Source: Paracoccaceae bacterium
Lineage (GTDB): Bacteria; Pseudomonadota; Alphaproteobacteria; Rhodobacterales; Rhodobacteraceae
DNA length: 16,048 nucleotides
Reading direction: 5' to 3'
NCBI GenBank assembly: GCA_021648225.1
Contig: JAKITE010000058.1
Location: 1 to 16,048, forward strand
In this document: in pieces, positions 6,926-14,126 of the stretch
How the letters are laid out: each line of letters starts with the position of its first letter
Position numbering within the stretch: position 1 is the first letter of the stretch
The notes under the pieces: generated by a model
Seen by the model: only the letters and a program-made list of their open reading frames with translations
Databases searched by the model: none
Told to the model about the DNA's origin: nothing
Made by a program: the position numbers and the translations under genes

Positions 6926-8485
6926 CTATTCCCACTCAATGGTTCCGGGTGGTTTTGAGGTAATATCATAGGTCACACGGTTAATGCCCTCGACCTCGTT
7001 AATAATGCGGGTCGCTGTCTCGCCCAGAAATTCATGGGTGAACGGATAATAATCGGCTGTCATGCCGTCCACGCTTGTGACCGCGCGCAAGGCACAGGCA
7101 AAATCATAGGTGCGGCTATCGCCCATCACGCCCACGGTGCGCACCGGCAAAATGGCCACAAAGGCTTGCCAGATGTCATCATACAGCCCGTGTTTGCGGA
7201 TTTGGTCCATATAAACCGCATCAGCCTTGCGCAGAATTTCAATTTTTGGTCGGGTGATTTCACCGGGGCAACGAATGGCCAGGCCCGGCCCGGGAAACGG
7301 GTGGCGGCCAACAAAACTGTCGGGCAGGCCCAGTTCGCGGCCCAGATCGCGGACCTCGTCTTTGAACAATTCGCGCAAGGGTTCAACCAGCGCCATATCC
7401 ATACGTTCGGGCAAGCCGCCCACATTATGATGCGATTTGATGGTAACACTTGGCCCGCCGGAAAAGCTGACGCTTTCGATCACATCGGGGTATAGCGTGC
7501 CTTGGGCCAGAAATTTTGCCCCACCCACAGATTTGGCATGTTTTTCAAACACATCAATGAACAGCTTGCCAATGATTTTACGTTTGGTTTCGGGGTCCGA
7601 CTGGCCATCCAGCGCGCCCAGAAACAATTCCGATTCGTCAGCATGGATCAGCGGAATGTTGTAATTACCGCGAAACATTTTTAGCACTTCGTCGGATTCG
7701 CCCATGCGCATCAGGCCGGTATCGACAAATACACAGGTCAGTTGATCGCCGATGGCCTCATGAATCAGCACCGCCGCGACCGAGCTGTCAACACCGCCCG
7801 AAAGCCCGCAAATAACTTTTTCACTGCCAACCTGTTCACGAATTTTGGCAATTGCGTCCTCGCGATAGGCGCCCATGGTCCAATCGCCGGTAAAACCGGC
7901 CAGATCGGTGAAGTTTTTGTAAAACAACGCGCCGTTCGGGGTGTGGTGGACCTCGGGGTGGAATTGCACCGCAAAGAAATTGCGTTTCAAATCGGCGGTG
8001 ATGGCAAATGGCGCATTGGGCGAGGTGCCGTAAACCTTAAACCCGTCGGCCAGTTTGGAAACATGGTCGCCATGCGACATCCAGACTTGTTCGTCGCCAC
8101 CCTTAAACCAGCCCTTTAGCAATGGCATATCTGCCTTTGGCGAAACATATGCGCGGCCAAATTCGGCAGTGCCATCGCCGCTATCAACCTTGCCGCCCAG
8201 CTGTTCCATCATCACCTGCTGGCCATAACAAATGCCCAGTATCGGCAGGCCCATGTCAAACAATTCTTGCGGCGCACGCGGGCTGTTTTCATGCAACACC
8301 GAGGCCGGCCCGCCCGAAAGAATAACCGCGCGCGGCGTAAAATCACGAATGAACGCGGCATCAACCTTGTTATAGGGATGGATCTCGCAATAAATATTGC
8401 TCTCGCGCAGGCGGCGCGCAATCAGTTGCGTTACTTGAGAGCCGAAATCAATAATCAGCAGGCGGTCATGGGATGTATCTGTCAT
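6926..8485 (-). CDS. guaA: GMP synthase (glutamine-hydrolysing)
   Basis: Converts XMP to GMP using ATP and glutamine, the last step of guanine nucleotide synthesis in the cytoplasm. The N-terminal class I amidotransferase domain (about 1-200) has SGGPASV, nucleophile Cys86 in LGICYGQQ and His176/Glu178 in FHPEVHH. The ATP-pyrophosphatase domain begins with the P-loop SGGVDSS (229-235). The C-terminal dimerisation domain has RHPFPGPGLAIRCPGE and the conserved end DITSKPPGTIEWE. At 519 residues it is full length. No Shine-Dalgarno sequence is seen before the ATG, although the start agrees with the family. The PilJ-domain gene lies 67 bp upstream on the same strand, and the ABM gene follows after 48 bp. 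Confidence 0.98.
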   Translation of the reverse strand: MTDTSHDRLLIIDFGSQVTQLIARRLRESNIYCEIHPYNKVDAAFIRDFTPRAVILSGGPASVLHENSPRAPQELFDMGLPILGICYGQQVMMEQLGGKVDSGDGTAEFGRAYVSPKADMPLLKGWFKGGDEQVWMSHGDHVSKLADGFKVYGTSPNAPFAITADLKRNFFAVQFHPEVHHTPNGALFYKNFTDLAGFTGDWTMGAYREDAIAKIREQVGSEKVICGLSGGVDSSVAAVLIHEAIGDQLTCVFVDTGLMRMGESDEVLKMFRGNYNIPLIHADESELFLGALDGQSDPETKRKIIGKLFIDVFEKHAKSVGGAKFLAQGTLYPDVIESVSFSGGPSVTIKSHHNVGGLPERMDMALVEPLRELFKDEVRDLGRELGLPDSFVGRHPFPGPGLAIRCPGEITRPKIEILRKADAVYMDQIRKHGLYDDIWQAFVAILPVRTVGVMGDSRTYDFACALRAVTSVDGMTADYYPFTHEFLGETATRIINEVEGINRVTYDITSKPPGTIEWE

Positions 8486-8491
8486 CGGGGA

Positions 8492-8520
8492 TAATTAGGG
8501 CCATGTGCGTTTAAGCACAA
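8492..8520 (-). promoter_or_regulatory. Possible guaA promoter with overlapping inverted repeat
   Basis: On the minus strand TTGTGC (8520-8515) and TAATTA (8497-8492) are 17 nt apart, ending 6 nt before the guaA ATG. This would give a nearly leaderless mRNA, in keeping with the missing ribosome site. The hexamers are weak. An inverted repeat TGTGC-N6-GCACA (8504-8519) covers the -35 and spacer, where a repressor could bind. It does not resemble the E. coli PurR box. Confidence 0.28.
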
Positions 8521-8552
8521 GCCCTTGGTGCCTATTATTGGTGTTGGTCCCG

Positions 8553-9461
8553 TTAGTCTTCGGCGGCTTCTTCATAAAGCTTTACAGCCTGGTTCATCAA
8601 AATCCTGACGGTTTCCAGCTCTCCGGATAGAAAATGCAGCTCGGTTGTTTCAATTTTTTCACCGTCTATGGCCTGATCCAGCAGGTCTTTGGCTGGCAGC
8701 CAGATGGCTTGAACTTCCAGCAGTTTTGATTTGATTTCCTCGTTGGGTGGCGCCGGAATCAGGCCGGGCATGCCGTTGATAAGCGCCGTCATGGTATTAT
8801 CAAAAATAGTAATGGTTGCAGCCAGGTTTTCCAGGTTAATATCAATATCCACGCCGGCCTGTATTAGACATAATTCCTTGAAGGCTTTTTCCGCCAGCAT
8901 GCGTTGGCGCCCGGAAATATTGATGATCATGGCTGTTATCAAAGGCAGGTCTTGCAATGCCTGGTTGCGCGCGGCCTGTATTTGGCTGGTAAGCTGATCA
9001 GATGTGGTGAAAACCGAATTTGTAAGCACAGAAATGGCCTGTAACCGCTGGACGCTCATAAAATTCTGGCTTTCAAGCACCGACAGTAATTCGGAAATCT
9101 GCTCAAAGGGTTCAGCGGCAGTATTGATGGATTCCAGCACTTTGGGATTGATTTCACGGCTTAGCCCGATATCGGCATTTCCCATGCGCAAATCAACCAG
9201 CGTCAGCGCAAACCGGTCACGTATTCCGACAGCCTCGGCGCTGTTAGCTTCTGCTTCGATATCCATATGAACCAGACAGGAAAGCCCGGCCATGCGTTGC
9301 GCAAACATGCGTTGTCGCCCTGCAAAATCAATGGCAAGCAAGGCCTGTTCCAATGCATTTTCGGGGGTTGATTCGGCGTGCAGCGGCGTAGACTGAAAGG
9401 TGAAAGTGGCTGAAAATATGGTAGCAAAAGCAAGTATTGCTGTGTAAAACAGGCGTTTCAT
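8553..9461 (-). CDS. Secreted protein with two PilJ-type sensor repeats (type IV pili methyl-accepting chemotaxis transducer N-terminal domain)
   Basis: A 302-residue protein with a Sec signal peptide (MKRLFYTAILAFATIFSATF, cleavage probably near HAES at 28-31), so it is predicted to be periplasmic or secreted. The mature part carries two PilJ-like units, marked by DFAGRQRMFAQRMAGLSCLV (45-64) and NISGRQRMLAEKAFKELCLI (181-200). The GRQRM motif sits at the same place in each, and each has one cysteine 11-13 residues later. The rest is helical. In PilJ and NarX-like receptors this domain senses small molecules, but there is no later membrane helix, HAMP, kinase or methyl-accepting domain here. 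It may be a stand-alone binding protein. GGAG precedes the ATG by 8 nt. It lies upstream of guaA on the same strand, probably without functional linkage. Confidence 0.82.
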   Translation of the reverse strand: MKRLFYTAILAFATIFSATFTFQSTPLHAESTPENALEQALLAIDFAGRQRMFAQRMAGLSCLVHMDIEAEANSAEAVGIRDRFALTLVDLRMGNADIGLSREINPKVLESINTAAEPFEQISELLSVLESQNFMSVQRLQAISVLTNSVFTTSDQLTSQIQAARNQALQDLPLITAMIINISGRQRMLAEKAFKELCLIQAGVDIDINLENLAATITIFDNTMTALINGMPGLIPAPPNEEIKSKLLEVQAIWLPAKDLLDQAIDGEKIETTELHFLSGELETVRILMNQAVKLYEEAAED

Positions 9462-9539
9462 TTAATAGCTCCACAATAAAAAACAATAAAAAAACTATAC
9501 CAAGCAATTAAGTCGGGTGCTTACTGGTGAATTTTAGAT

Positions 9540-9568
9540 TTGTTAACTAAAATTTACAAGATTATTTT
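9540..9568 (+). promoter_or_regulatory. Candidate promoter for the MttB-family gene
   Basis: TTGTTA (9540-9545) and TATTTT (9563-9568) are separated by 17 nt, pointing toward the methyltransferase gene at 9749. The -35 is identical to the one before the YqeY-like gene. The leader would be about 170 nt long and contains a short inverted repeat CCAGC/GCTGG around 9648-9665. The whole 9462-9748 stretch between divergent genes is AT-rich in its first half, and no riboswitch was recognised. Confidence 0.35.
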
Positions 9569-9748
9569 GGGAGTTATATTAAAAAATGTTCACGGCAAGA
9601 TAAGCACAGATATCATTATCGTAATTACGCAGCAATCGTTGAAAGCCAGCTTCATGTCGCTGGTGGCATAAAATCGGACGTGAAATTGCGGTTATATCCT
9701 GGTGGCTCGGCAATATTCCCCCCAATCTTATCCGAACAGGAGCATCAA

Positions 9749-11311
9749 ATGCCCGAGTTTGTGCCTAGCCTAGAAACACCCCGTAAAAAACGTCGTAGCC
9801 GTGGTGGCGGCGCGGCGCGGCGCGCTGAACGCAGCGCGGTAAAGCTGGAGTTTGAAAAATTCATCACGCGGCGTATTCCGAATTTTGAAATTCTAGACGC
9901 CGAGGCAGTGGAGCTGATTGAATATAACGCCGAGACGGTTCTGGAAGAGATCGGCGTTGATTTTGTCGATTGCCCCGATGCGATTGAATTATGGCGCAAA
10001 GCTGGCGCAGAAATTGACGGCAATCGGGTGCGTATCCCGCGTGGGTTGGCGCGTAAATTATGTGCAACAGCCCCGAGCCGTTTCACCCAACACGCCCGCA
10101 ACCCGCAGCGCAATGTTGAAATTGGTGGTAAATCTCTGGTGCTGGCACCGGTTTATGGCCCGCCTTTTGTGCGCGATCAGGATGGCGGGCGGCGCTATGG
10201 CACCATGGATGATTTTAACAAATTTGTGAAACTCGGCTATATGTCAAAATACCTGCACCATTCCGGTGGCACGGTATGCGAACCCACCGATGTGGCGGTA
10301 AATAAACGCCATCTGGATATGCTTTATGCGCATATGAGCCTGTCGGACAATCCGTTTATGGGGTCGGTGACCGCGCCGGAACGGGCGCAAGATTCGGTTG
10401 ATATGGCCAAGATCCTGTTTGGCAGTGATTTTGTTGATAATCATGCGGTGATGACCTCGTTAATCAATATCAATTCACCGCTGACCTTTGATCCGATCAT
10501 GGTTGGTGCGCTGGATGTTTACGCGCGCGCAAATCAAGCCTGCATCATTTCGCCCTTTATCGTCGGCGGGGCCATGGCACCGGTTTCGGTGGCCGGAACC
10601 CTGACGCAACTGCTGGCCGAAGTGCTGGCCGGCATTGCCTATTCGCAACTGGTTCGCAAAGGCGCGCCGGTAATTTTTGGCGCCTTTGTGACCTCGATTG
10701 ATATGAATTCCGGCGCGCCGACCTTTGGCACCCCCGAGGCGTCCAAAATTCTGTATGGGGCAGGGCAGTTGGCGCGCCGCCTGAACCTGCCGTTTCGCTC
10801 TGGTGGCGGGCTGTGCGGGGCCAAATTGCCCGACGCACAAGCGGCCTATGAAACAGCCAACACCCTGAACGCGGCCCTGCTTGGCGGCGTGAATTTTATG
10901 CTGCATGCCTGTGGCTGGCTTGAAGGCGGGCTGGTTAGCAGTTTTGAAAAATTCGTGATGGATGCCGACCAGCTTGGCGCCTTGCACAGCATTGCCAAGG
11001 GCGTGGATGTTTCTGAAAACGGCCAAGCGCTGGATGCGATCCGCGAGGTGCAGCCCGGCGGGCATTATCTGGGCTGCCAGCACACGCAAGATAATTTCAA
11101 AGATGCCTTCTGGCGCAGCGATGTGCTGGATTACAAACCGTTTGAACAATGGTCCGAAGAAGGCGCGCGCGATACGGCAACCCTTGCCGGAATTAAGGTC
11201 AAAAAGATGCTGGGGGATTATCAGAAACCGGCCATGGACCCCGGCATTGACGAGGCCCTGCGCGCATATATCCAGACCCGCAAAGCTGCCGAACCCGATA
11301 GCTTCACCTGA
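9749..11311 (+). CDS. Trimethylamine methyltransferase (MttB) family protein, non-pyrrolysine type
   Basis: A 520-residue TIM-barrel methyltransferase of the MttB superfamily, expected to move a methyl group from a quaternary or tertiary amine to a corrinoid protein. The start is the ATG at 9749, because AGGAG lies 7 nt upstream; an in-frame GTG at 9680 lacks this. After a basic N-terminus (RKKRRSRGGGAARRAERS) the family core is visible: NAETVLEEIGVDF, the GGTVCEPTDVAVNKRHLDML region, SPFIVGGAMAPVSVAGTLTQ, FGTPEASKILYGAGQLARRL and GGLCGAKLPDAQAAYE. There is no internal stop codon, so no pyrrolysine is needed. Characterised relatives use substrates such as glycine betaine or carnitine; the substrate here is unknown. 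No corrinoid protein or reductive activator is adjacent. Its TGA directly abuts the stop of the facing DUF6477 gene. Confidence 0.92.
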   Translation: MPEFVPSLETPRKKRRSRGGGAARRAERSAVKLEFEKFITRRIPNFEILDAEAVELIEYNAETVLEEIGVDFVDCPDAIELWRKAGAEIDGNRVRIPRGLARKLCATAPSRFTQHARNPQRNVEIGGKSLVLAPVYGPPFVRDQDGGRRYGTMDDFNKFVKLGYMSKYLHHSGGTVCEPTDVAVNKRHLDMLYAHMSLSDNPFMGSVTAPERAQDSVDMAKILFGSDFVDNHAVMTSLININSPLTFDPIMVGALDVYARANQACIISPFIVGGAMAPVSVAGTLTQLLAEVLAGIAYSQLVRKGAPVIFGAFVTSIDMNSGAPTFGTPEASKILYGAGQLARRLNLPFRSGGGLCGAKLPDAQAAYETANTLNAALLGGVNFMLHACGWLEGGLVSSFEKFVMDADQLGALHSIAKGVDVSENGQALDAIREVQPGGHYLGCQHTQDNFKDAFWRSDVLDYKPFEQWSEEGARDTATLAGIKVKKMLGDYQKPAMDPGIDEALRAYIQTRKAAEPDSFT

Positions 11312-11581
11312 TCAACGCCGCGCCTCGGCGATCAAGGCGGTCATGACCTGCACATGATGCTGCGCGCGATAAGTGCCATCGCCTAGCTGGCGCAGGTTTT
11401 CTATGTCTTGCTCTCGTGCCTTCAAGGCTGAAACCAGCGCGGTTTTGGCGTTTGGCCGGTTGGTTTTGAACAAACGGTTAAGGGCTTTTTCCCGTTGATA
11501 ATGCTTAACGCCGATCCGCGCTGATTCGATCAGAATTCCGGGGCGACGCAACCCTGCCAACAGGGTGGGTTTTATAGTCAT
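11312..11581 (-). CDS. DUF6477 family protein
   Basis: An 89-residue small, basic, probably cytoplasmic protein of unknown function. I recognise the DUF6477 pattern of Rhodobacterales: LLAGLRRPGILIESARIGV, then YQREKALNRLF, and the end HHVQVMTALIAEAR. It has no signal peptide, membrane helix or cysteine, and is predicted mostly helical. AAGGAG precedes the ATG at good spacing. It is divergent from the DUF6456 gene across 196 bp. As I recall, the two families are often neighbours in this order, so a shared regulatory role is possible but unproven. Its stop codon lies back to back with that of the MttB gene (TGATCA). Confidence 0.85.
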   Translation of the reverse strand: MTIKPTLLAGLRRPGILIESARIGVKHYQREKALNRLFKTNRPNAKTALVSALKAREQDIENLRQLGDGTYRAQHHVQVMTALIAEARR

Positions 11582-11777
11582 TTTTGGCTCCTTTAGTGTG
11601 AAGCCCTAAATTACACCACAACCTAAGGTAGTTGCGCGAACCGCAAAACCGGCGCGCGCTGGCCTAGGTAATTGATAACATTTGGTAAATATACTCATCC
11701 TCACCGCGACTTAATGGAATGTTATCGAAACAACTTTAACACTAATTTTACTAAAATTTTACACAAAAGGAAGACAC

Positions 11778-12887
11778 GTGACCAAAACGCTCCCCTCTCA
11801 GCTTGGCCCCACCAGCAATATTGGCCCGATTGAGGCCGCGTTGCCAGACTGGGTTCCAGAAATCGCGATTACTTATCTGAACCACACTTCTTTGGGCATT
11901 CCTATCCGCCAGATTGCGCGGCAAAAGGGCTGCCATGCCTCTACGGTTTTGCGCCAGGTGCGAAAACTGGAGGCCCTGCGCGACGACCCTTTGGTCGATA
12001 CCGCGTTGGAAAGTGTGGAACGGGAATTTCTAACCAAATCCAACCCGGAGCCTGACCCTATGAAAACCACCAAATCCGAAAACCGCACCCGTGTTGAGGC
12101 CAAACGTATTTTACGCCGCCTTTGTGAAAACGGCACATATCTTTTGGTTGCCAATAACCTTGATAAAGCGGTTGTGTTCAAAAACACCGGCGCCCAAACC
12201 CCTAAAAAAATCGCCTCGACCGATCGTGAATTTGCCGATCGTATTGCCTTGCAAGAATGGATTTCCGGCACTCAGATTGGCACGGTGGGCCGCTATAAAA
12301 TCACCACGATTGGCCGCGCTGCCCTGAAACGGATGCTGGTTGAAGATGGCGAAGCAGGCTTGGCAAGCGATTCAGCTTTTCAGGACCAACACCGGATTTA
12401 CGAGCTGCGAAAACTGGCCGATTCAAATGGCGAGGTTCAGCATATCCGCTTTAATCTGGCCGAAAGCCCGCTAACCCAATTGGGGCGCAGGCGTGGCCAA
12501 AACGGCGAAGCATTCCTGTCCCGTGATCTGGTCGAAGCCGGCGAACGCCTGCGCGAGGATTTTGAGCTGGCGCAAATGGGCCAGCGGGTCACGCAAAACT
12601 GGGACAGTTTTCTAACCAGCGGATCGCGTGGCAGTTTTAACACCAACGCCTCTGCCGAAGGGCCAACCGCAGCGCGAGACCGCGTTTCAAGCGCGCTCAA
12701 GGCGCTTGGCCCGGGGTTGGAGGATATTGCCCTGAAAGTCTGTTGTTATCTGGACGGGCTGGAAAAAGCCGAAAAACGTCTTGGCTGGTCGGCGCGCTCG
12801 GGCAAAGTTGTGCTGCGTATTGCCCTGCAACGCCTTGCCAACCATTACGGCATCGCACCGGAACTGGAGATCAAACAGGTCGGCTGA
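11778..12887 (+). CDS. DUF6456 domain protein with helix-turn-helix
   Basis: A 369-residue predicted DNA-binding protein of unknown role. Residues about 28-66 hold a helix-turn-helix (LGIPIRQIARQKGCHASTVL; the last helix continues RQVRKLEALR). A middle region, about 104-190, looks like a second winged helix (RVEAKRILRRLCENG ... KITTIGRAALKRML). The C-terminal DUF6456 domain spans about 225-360, with ESPLTQLGRRRGQNGEAFLS, LVEAGERLREDFELAQMG and WSARSGKVVLRIALQRLANH. The start is a GTG at 11778, supported by AAAGGAAG about 6 nt upstream; there is no suitable ATG. No sensor or enzymatic motif is visible. It may be a transcription factor or chromosome-associated protein. A tandem-hairpin element follows its stop. 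Confidence 0.85.
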   Translation: MTKTLPSQLGPTSNIGPIEAALPDWVPEIAITYLNHTSLGIPIRQIARQKGCHASTVLRQVRKLEALRDDPLVDTALESVEREFLTKSNPEPDPMKTTKSENRTRVEAKRILRRLCENGTYLLVANNLDKAVVFKNTGAQTPKKIASTDREFADRIALQEWISGTQIGTVGRYKITTIGRAALKRMLVEDGEAGLASDSAFQDQHRIYELRKLADSNGEVQHIRFNLAESPLTQLGRRRGQNGEAFLSRDLVEAGERLREDFELAQMGQRVTQNWDSFLTSGSRGSFNTNASAEGPTAARDRVSSALKALGPGLEDIALKVCCYLDGLEKAEKRLGWSARSGKVVLRIALQRLANHYGIAPELEIKQVG

Positions 12888-12900
12888 TTTTCTATTTCGT

Positions 12901-12955
12901 AAAAATATCCTGGGGGGCGTTCGTGCATCGAACGGGGGGCAACGCCCCCTTTTTT
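12901..12955. terminator. Tandem-hairpin, probably bidirectional terminator between DUF6456 and tpiA genes
   Basis: Two 6-bp hairpins lie side by side: CGTTCG/CGAACG (12918-12923 with 12929-12934, loop TGCAT) and GGGGGC/GCCCCC (12935-12940 with 12944-12949, loop AAC). A run of six T (12950-12955) follows for the plus strand. An alternative 9-bp pairing GGGGGCGTT/AACGCCCCC (12913-12921 with 12941-12949) competes with both. In the minus direction the hairpins begin 4 nt after the tpiA stop and are followed by GGATATTTTT (12910-12901). The element could therefore end transcripts from both sides, and has the same order of parts as the element after tgt. Confidence 0.82.
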
Positions 12956-13703
12956 ACCCGTCAGAGGCCGCTGTTATTATGCCACCAAAATCAGCAGCCT
13001 TAAGCGACGCGCCCCCAACCAAAGCCCCGTCAACATTTGACACAGCAAATATTTCGGCAGCATTGCCCGGCTTAACCGACCCGCCATATAAAAACCGCAC
13101 AGATTCAGCAGTTTCAACGCCAAATCTGGCGGTCAGCTCCGCGCGCATAAAATCATGCATCTCGGCAATATCATCCAGTGTCGGCACCAGCCCCGTGCCA
13201 ATCGCCCAGACAGGTTCATAGGCAATCACGGTATTCTTGCCGGTTGCGCCATCGGGGATAGACCCTGCCAACTGCCCACCAACAACTTTTAATGCATCGC
13301 CGGATTTGCGCTCGGATTCAGTTTCGCCCACACAGATTATTGCCAGTAGCCCAGCCCGCCATGCGGCCAATGCTTTGGCTTGCACGGTCTGGTCGTTTTC
13401 GCCATGATCAGCGCGGCGTTCCGAATGGCCGACAATCACTGCGGTTGCGCCTGCATCTGCCAGAATTTCGGCTGAAATATCGCCGGTATGGGCACCGCTG
13501 GCATTGGCGTGGCAATCCTGTCCGCCAACTTTGACCGTGCCGTTCAGCGCTGCCATTGCGGTAATTGCCGTGGCAGGCGGGCAGATAATTACATCACAAT
13601 CGGGGTTGGGGAATTCGGCATTCAGGGTGGAAATCTCGGTCAAAGCCGATTGCATTCCGTTCATTTTCCAATTGCCAGCGGCCAGTTTGCGACGTGTGGT
13701 CAT
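12954..13703 (-). CDS. tpiA: Triosephosphate isomerase
   Basis: Interconverts dihydroxyacetone phosphate and glyceraldehyde 3-phosphate in glycolysis and gluconeogenesis, as a cytoplasmic TIM-barrel dimer. All catalytic residues are present: Asn11 and Lys13 in GNWKMNG, His93 in VGHSERR, and Glu163 in AYEPVWAIGTG, which runs into flexible loop 6. The phosphate-binding LYGGSVKPGNA and DGALVGGASL are present. At 249 residues it is full length. GGGAGAA lies before the ATG. It follows sufA by 72 bp on the same strand; two small hairpins lie in that gap, so partial transcriptional separation is possible. The plus-strand T-run of the terminator overlaps its stop codon. Confidence 0.98.
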   Translation of the reverse strand: MTTRRKLAAGNWKMNGMQSALTEISTLNAEFPNPDCDVIICPPATAITAMAALNGTVKVGGQDCHANASGAHTGDISAEILADAGATAVIVGHSERRADHGENDQTVQAKALAAWRAGLLAIICVGETESERKSGDALKVVGGQLAGSIPDGATGKNTVIAYEPVWAIGTGLVPTLDDIAEMHDFMRAELTARFGVETAESVRFLYGGSVKPGNAAEIFAVSNVDGALVGGASLKAADFGGIITAASDG

Positions 13704-13725
13704 GATGTTCTCCCGATTGAAATTT

Positions 13726-13739
13726 GGCTATATTTAGCC
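13726..13739. repeat. Small inverted repeat upstream of tpiA
   Basis: GGCTA-TATT-TAGCC, a perfect 5-bp-arm palindrome with a 4-nt loop, lies 22 bp upstream of the tpiA ATG and before its ribosome site. It could be an operator or an mRNA hairpin, or may be chance. Confidence 0.35.
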
Positions 13740-13760
13740 TGATATCAAACCCAAAGCCAT

Positions 13761-13775
13761 GCGGCGTCGCGCCGC
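13761..13775 (-). other. GC-rich hairpin directly after the sufA stop
   Basis: GCGGCG-TCG-CGCCGC forms a perfect 6-bp stem with a 3-nt loop, starting at the base after the sufA stop codon. No T-run follows on the minus strand, so it is not a canonical intrinsic terminator. It may protect the sufT-sufA mRNA end or reduce read-through into tpiA. Confidence 0.5.
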
Positions 13776-14126
13776 TTACATGCCCTCGAATTTAATCGAT
13801 TCGCCGCAGCCGCATTCTTCGGTCACATTGGGGTTGCGAAATGCAAAACCGGATTCCAGCAGGGATGTGGTATAATCAATCTGGGTGCCAAACAAAAACA
13901 TTTGCGCCATGGGGGCAATCATCACCCGCGCGCCGTCTTGTTCGATTACCTCGTCCATCGGGTCAATTTCTGTAACATAATCCATGGTATATTCCATGCC
14001 CGCACAGCCGCCCTTTTTAATGCCGATCCGCAAGCCTTTGGAACCATCCTTGGACATCAATTTAACAATCTGCCCGGCAGCTTTCGGGGTCATGGTGACG
14101 GCTGGTTTTCCCGGAATGGCAAACAT
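13776..14126 (-). CDS. sufA: A-type iron-sulfur carrier (HesB/IscA/SufA family)
   Basis: A 116-residue A-type carrier that passes Fe-S clusters from the scaffold to client proteins in the cytoplasm. The three cluster-binding cysteines are in their family positions: Cys41 in KKGGCAGMEY, and Cys105 and Cys107 in ECGCGES near the C-terminus. The LFGTQIDY segment between them is also typical. ErpA or IscA would look similar; I favour SufA because the partner upstream is a SufT-like protein. Its ATG overlaps the stop of that gene by one base (TAATG), a sign of coupled translation. The rest of the suf operon is not in this window. Confidence 0.9.
   Translation of the reverse strand: MFAIPGKPAVTMTPKAAGQIVKLMSKDGSKGLRIGIKKGGCAGMEYTMDYVTEIDPMDEVIEQDGARVMIAPMAQMFLFGTQIDYTTSLLESGFAFRNPNVTEECGCGESIKFEGM

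Noticed and set aside
9680..9748. N-terminal extension of the MttB protein from a GTG at 9680
   Set aside because: No ribosome site precedes the GTG, while AGGAG sits 7 nt before the ATG at 9749; the extra 23 residues do not look like part of the family.
10475..11149. Long minus-strand open frame of 224 codons inside the MttB-family gene
   Set aside because: It is antisense to a confidently recognised gene, and its protein has no family resemblance and the composition of a shadow frame.
9749..11311. Pyrrolysine (amber read-through) in the MttB homologue
   Set aside because: The gene has no in-frame TAG, so it belongs to the non-pyrrolysine group.
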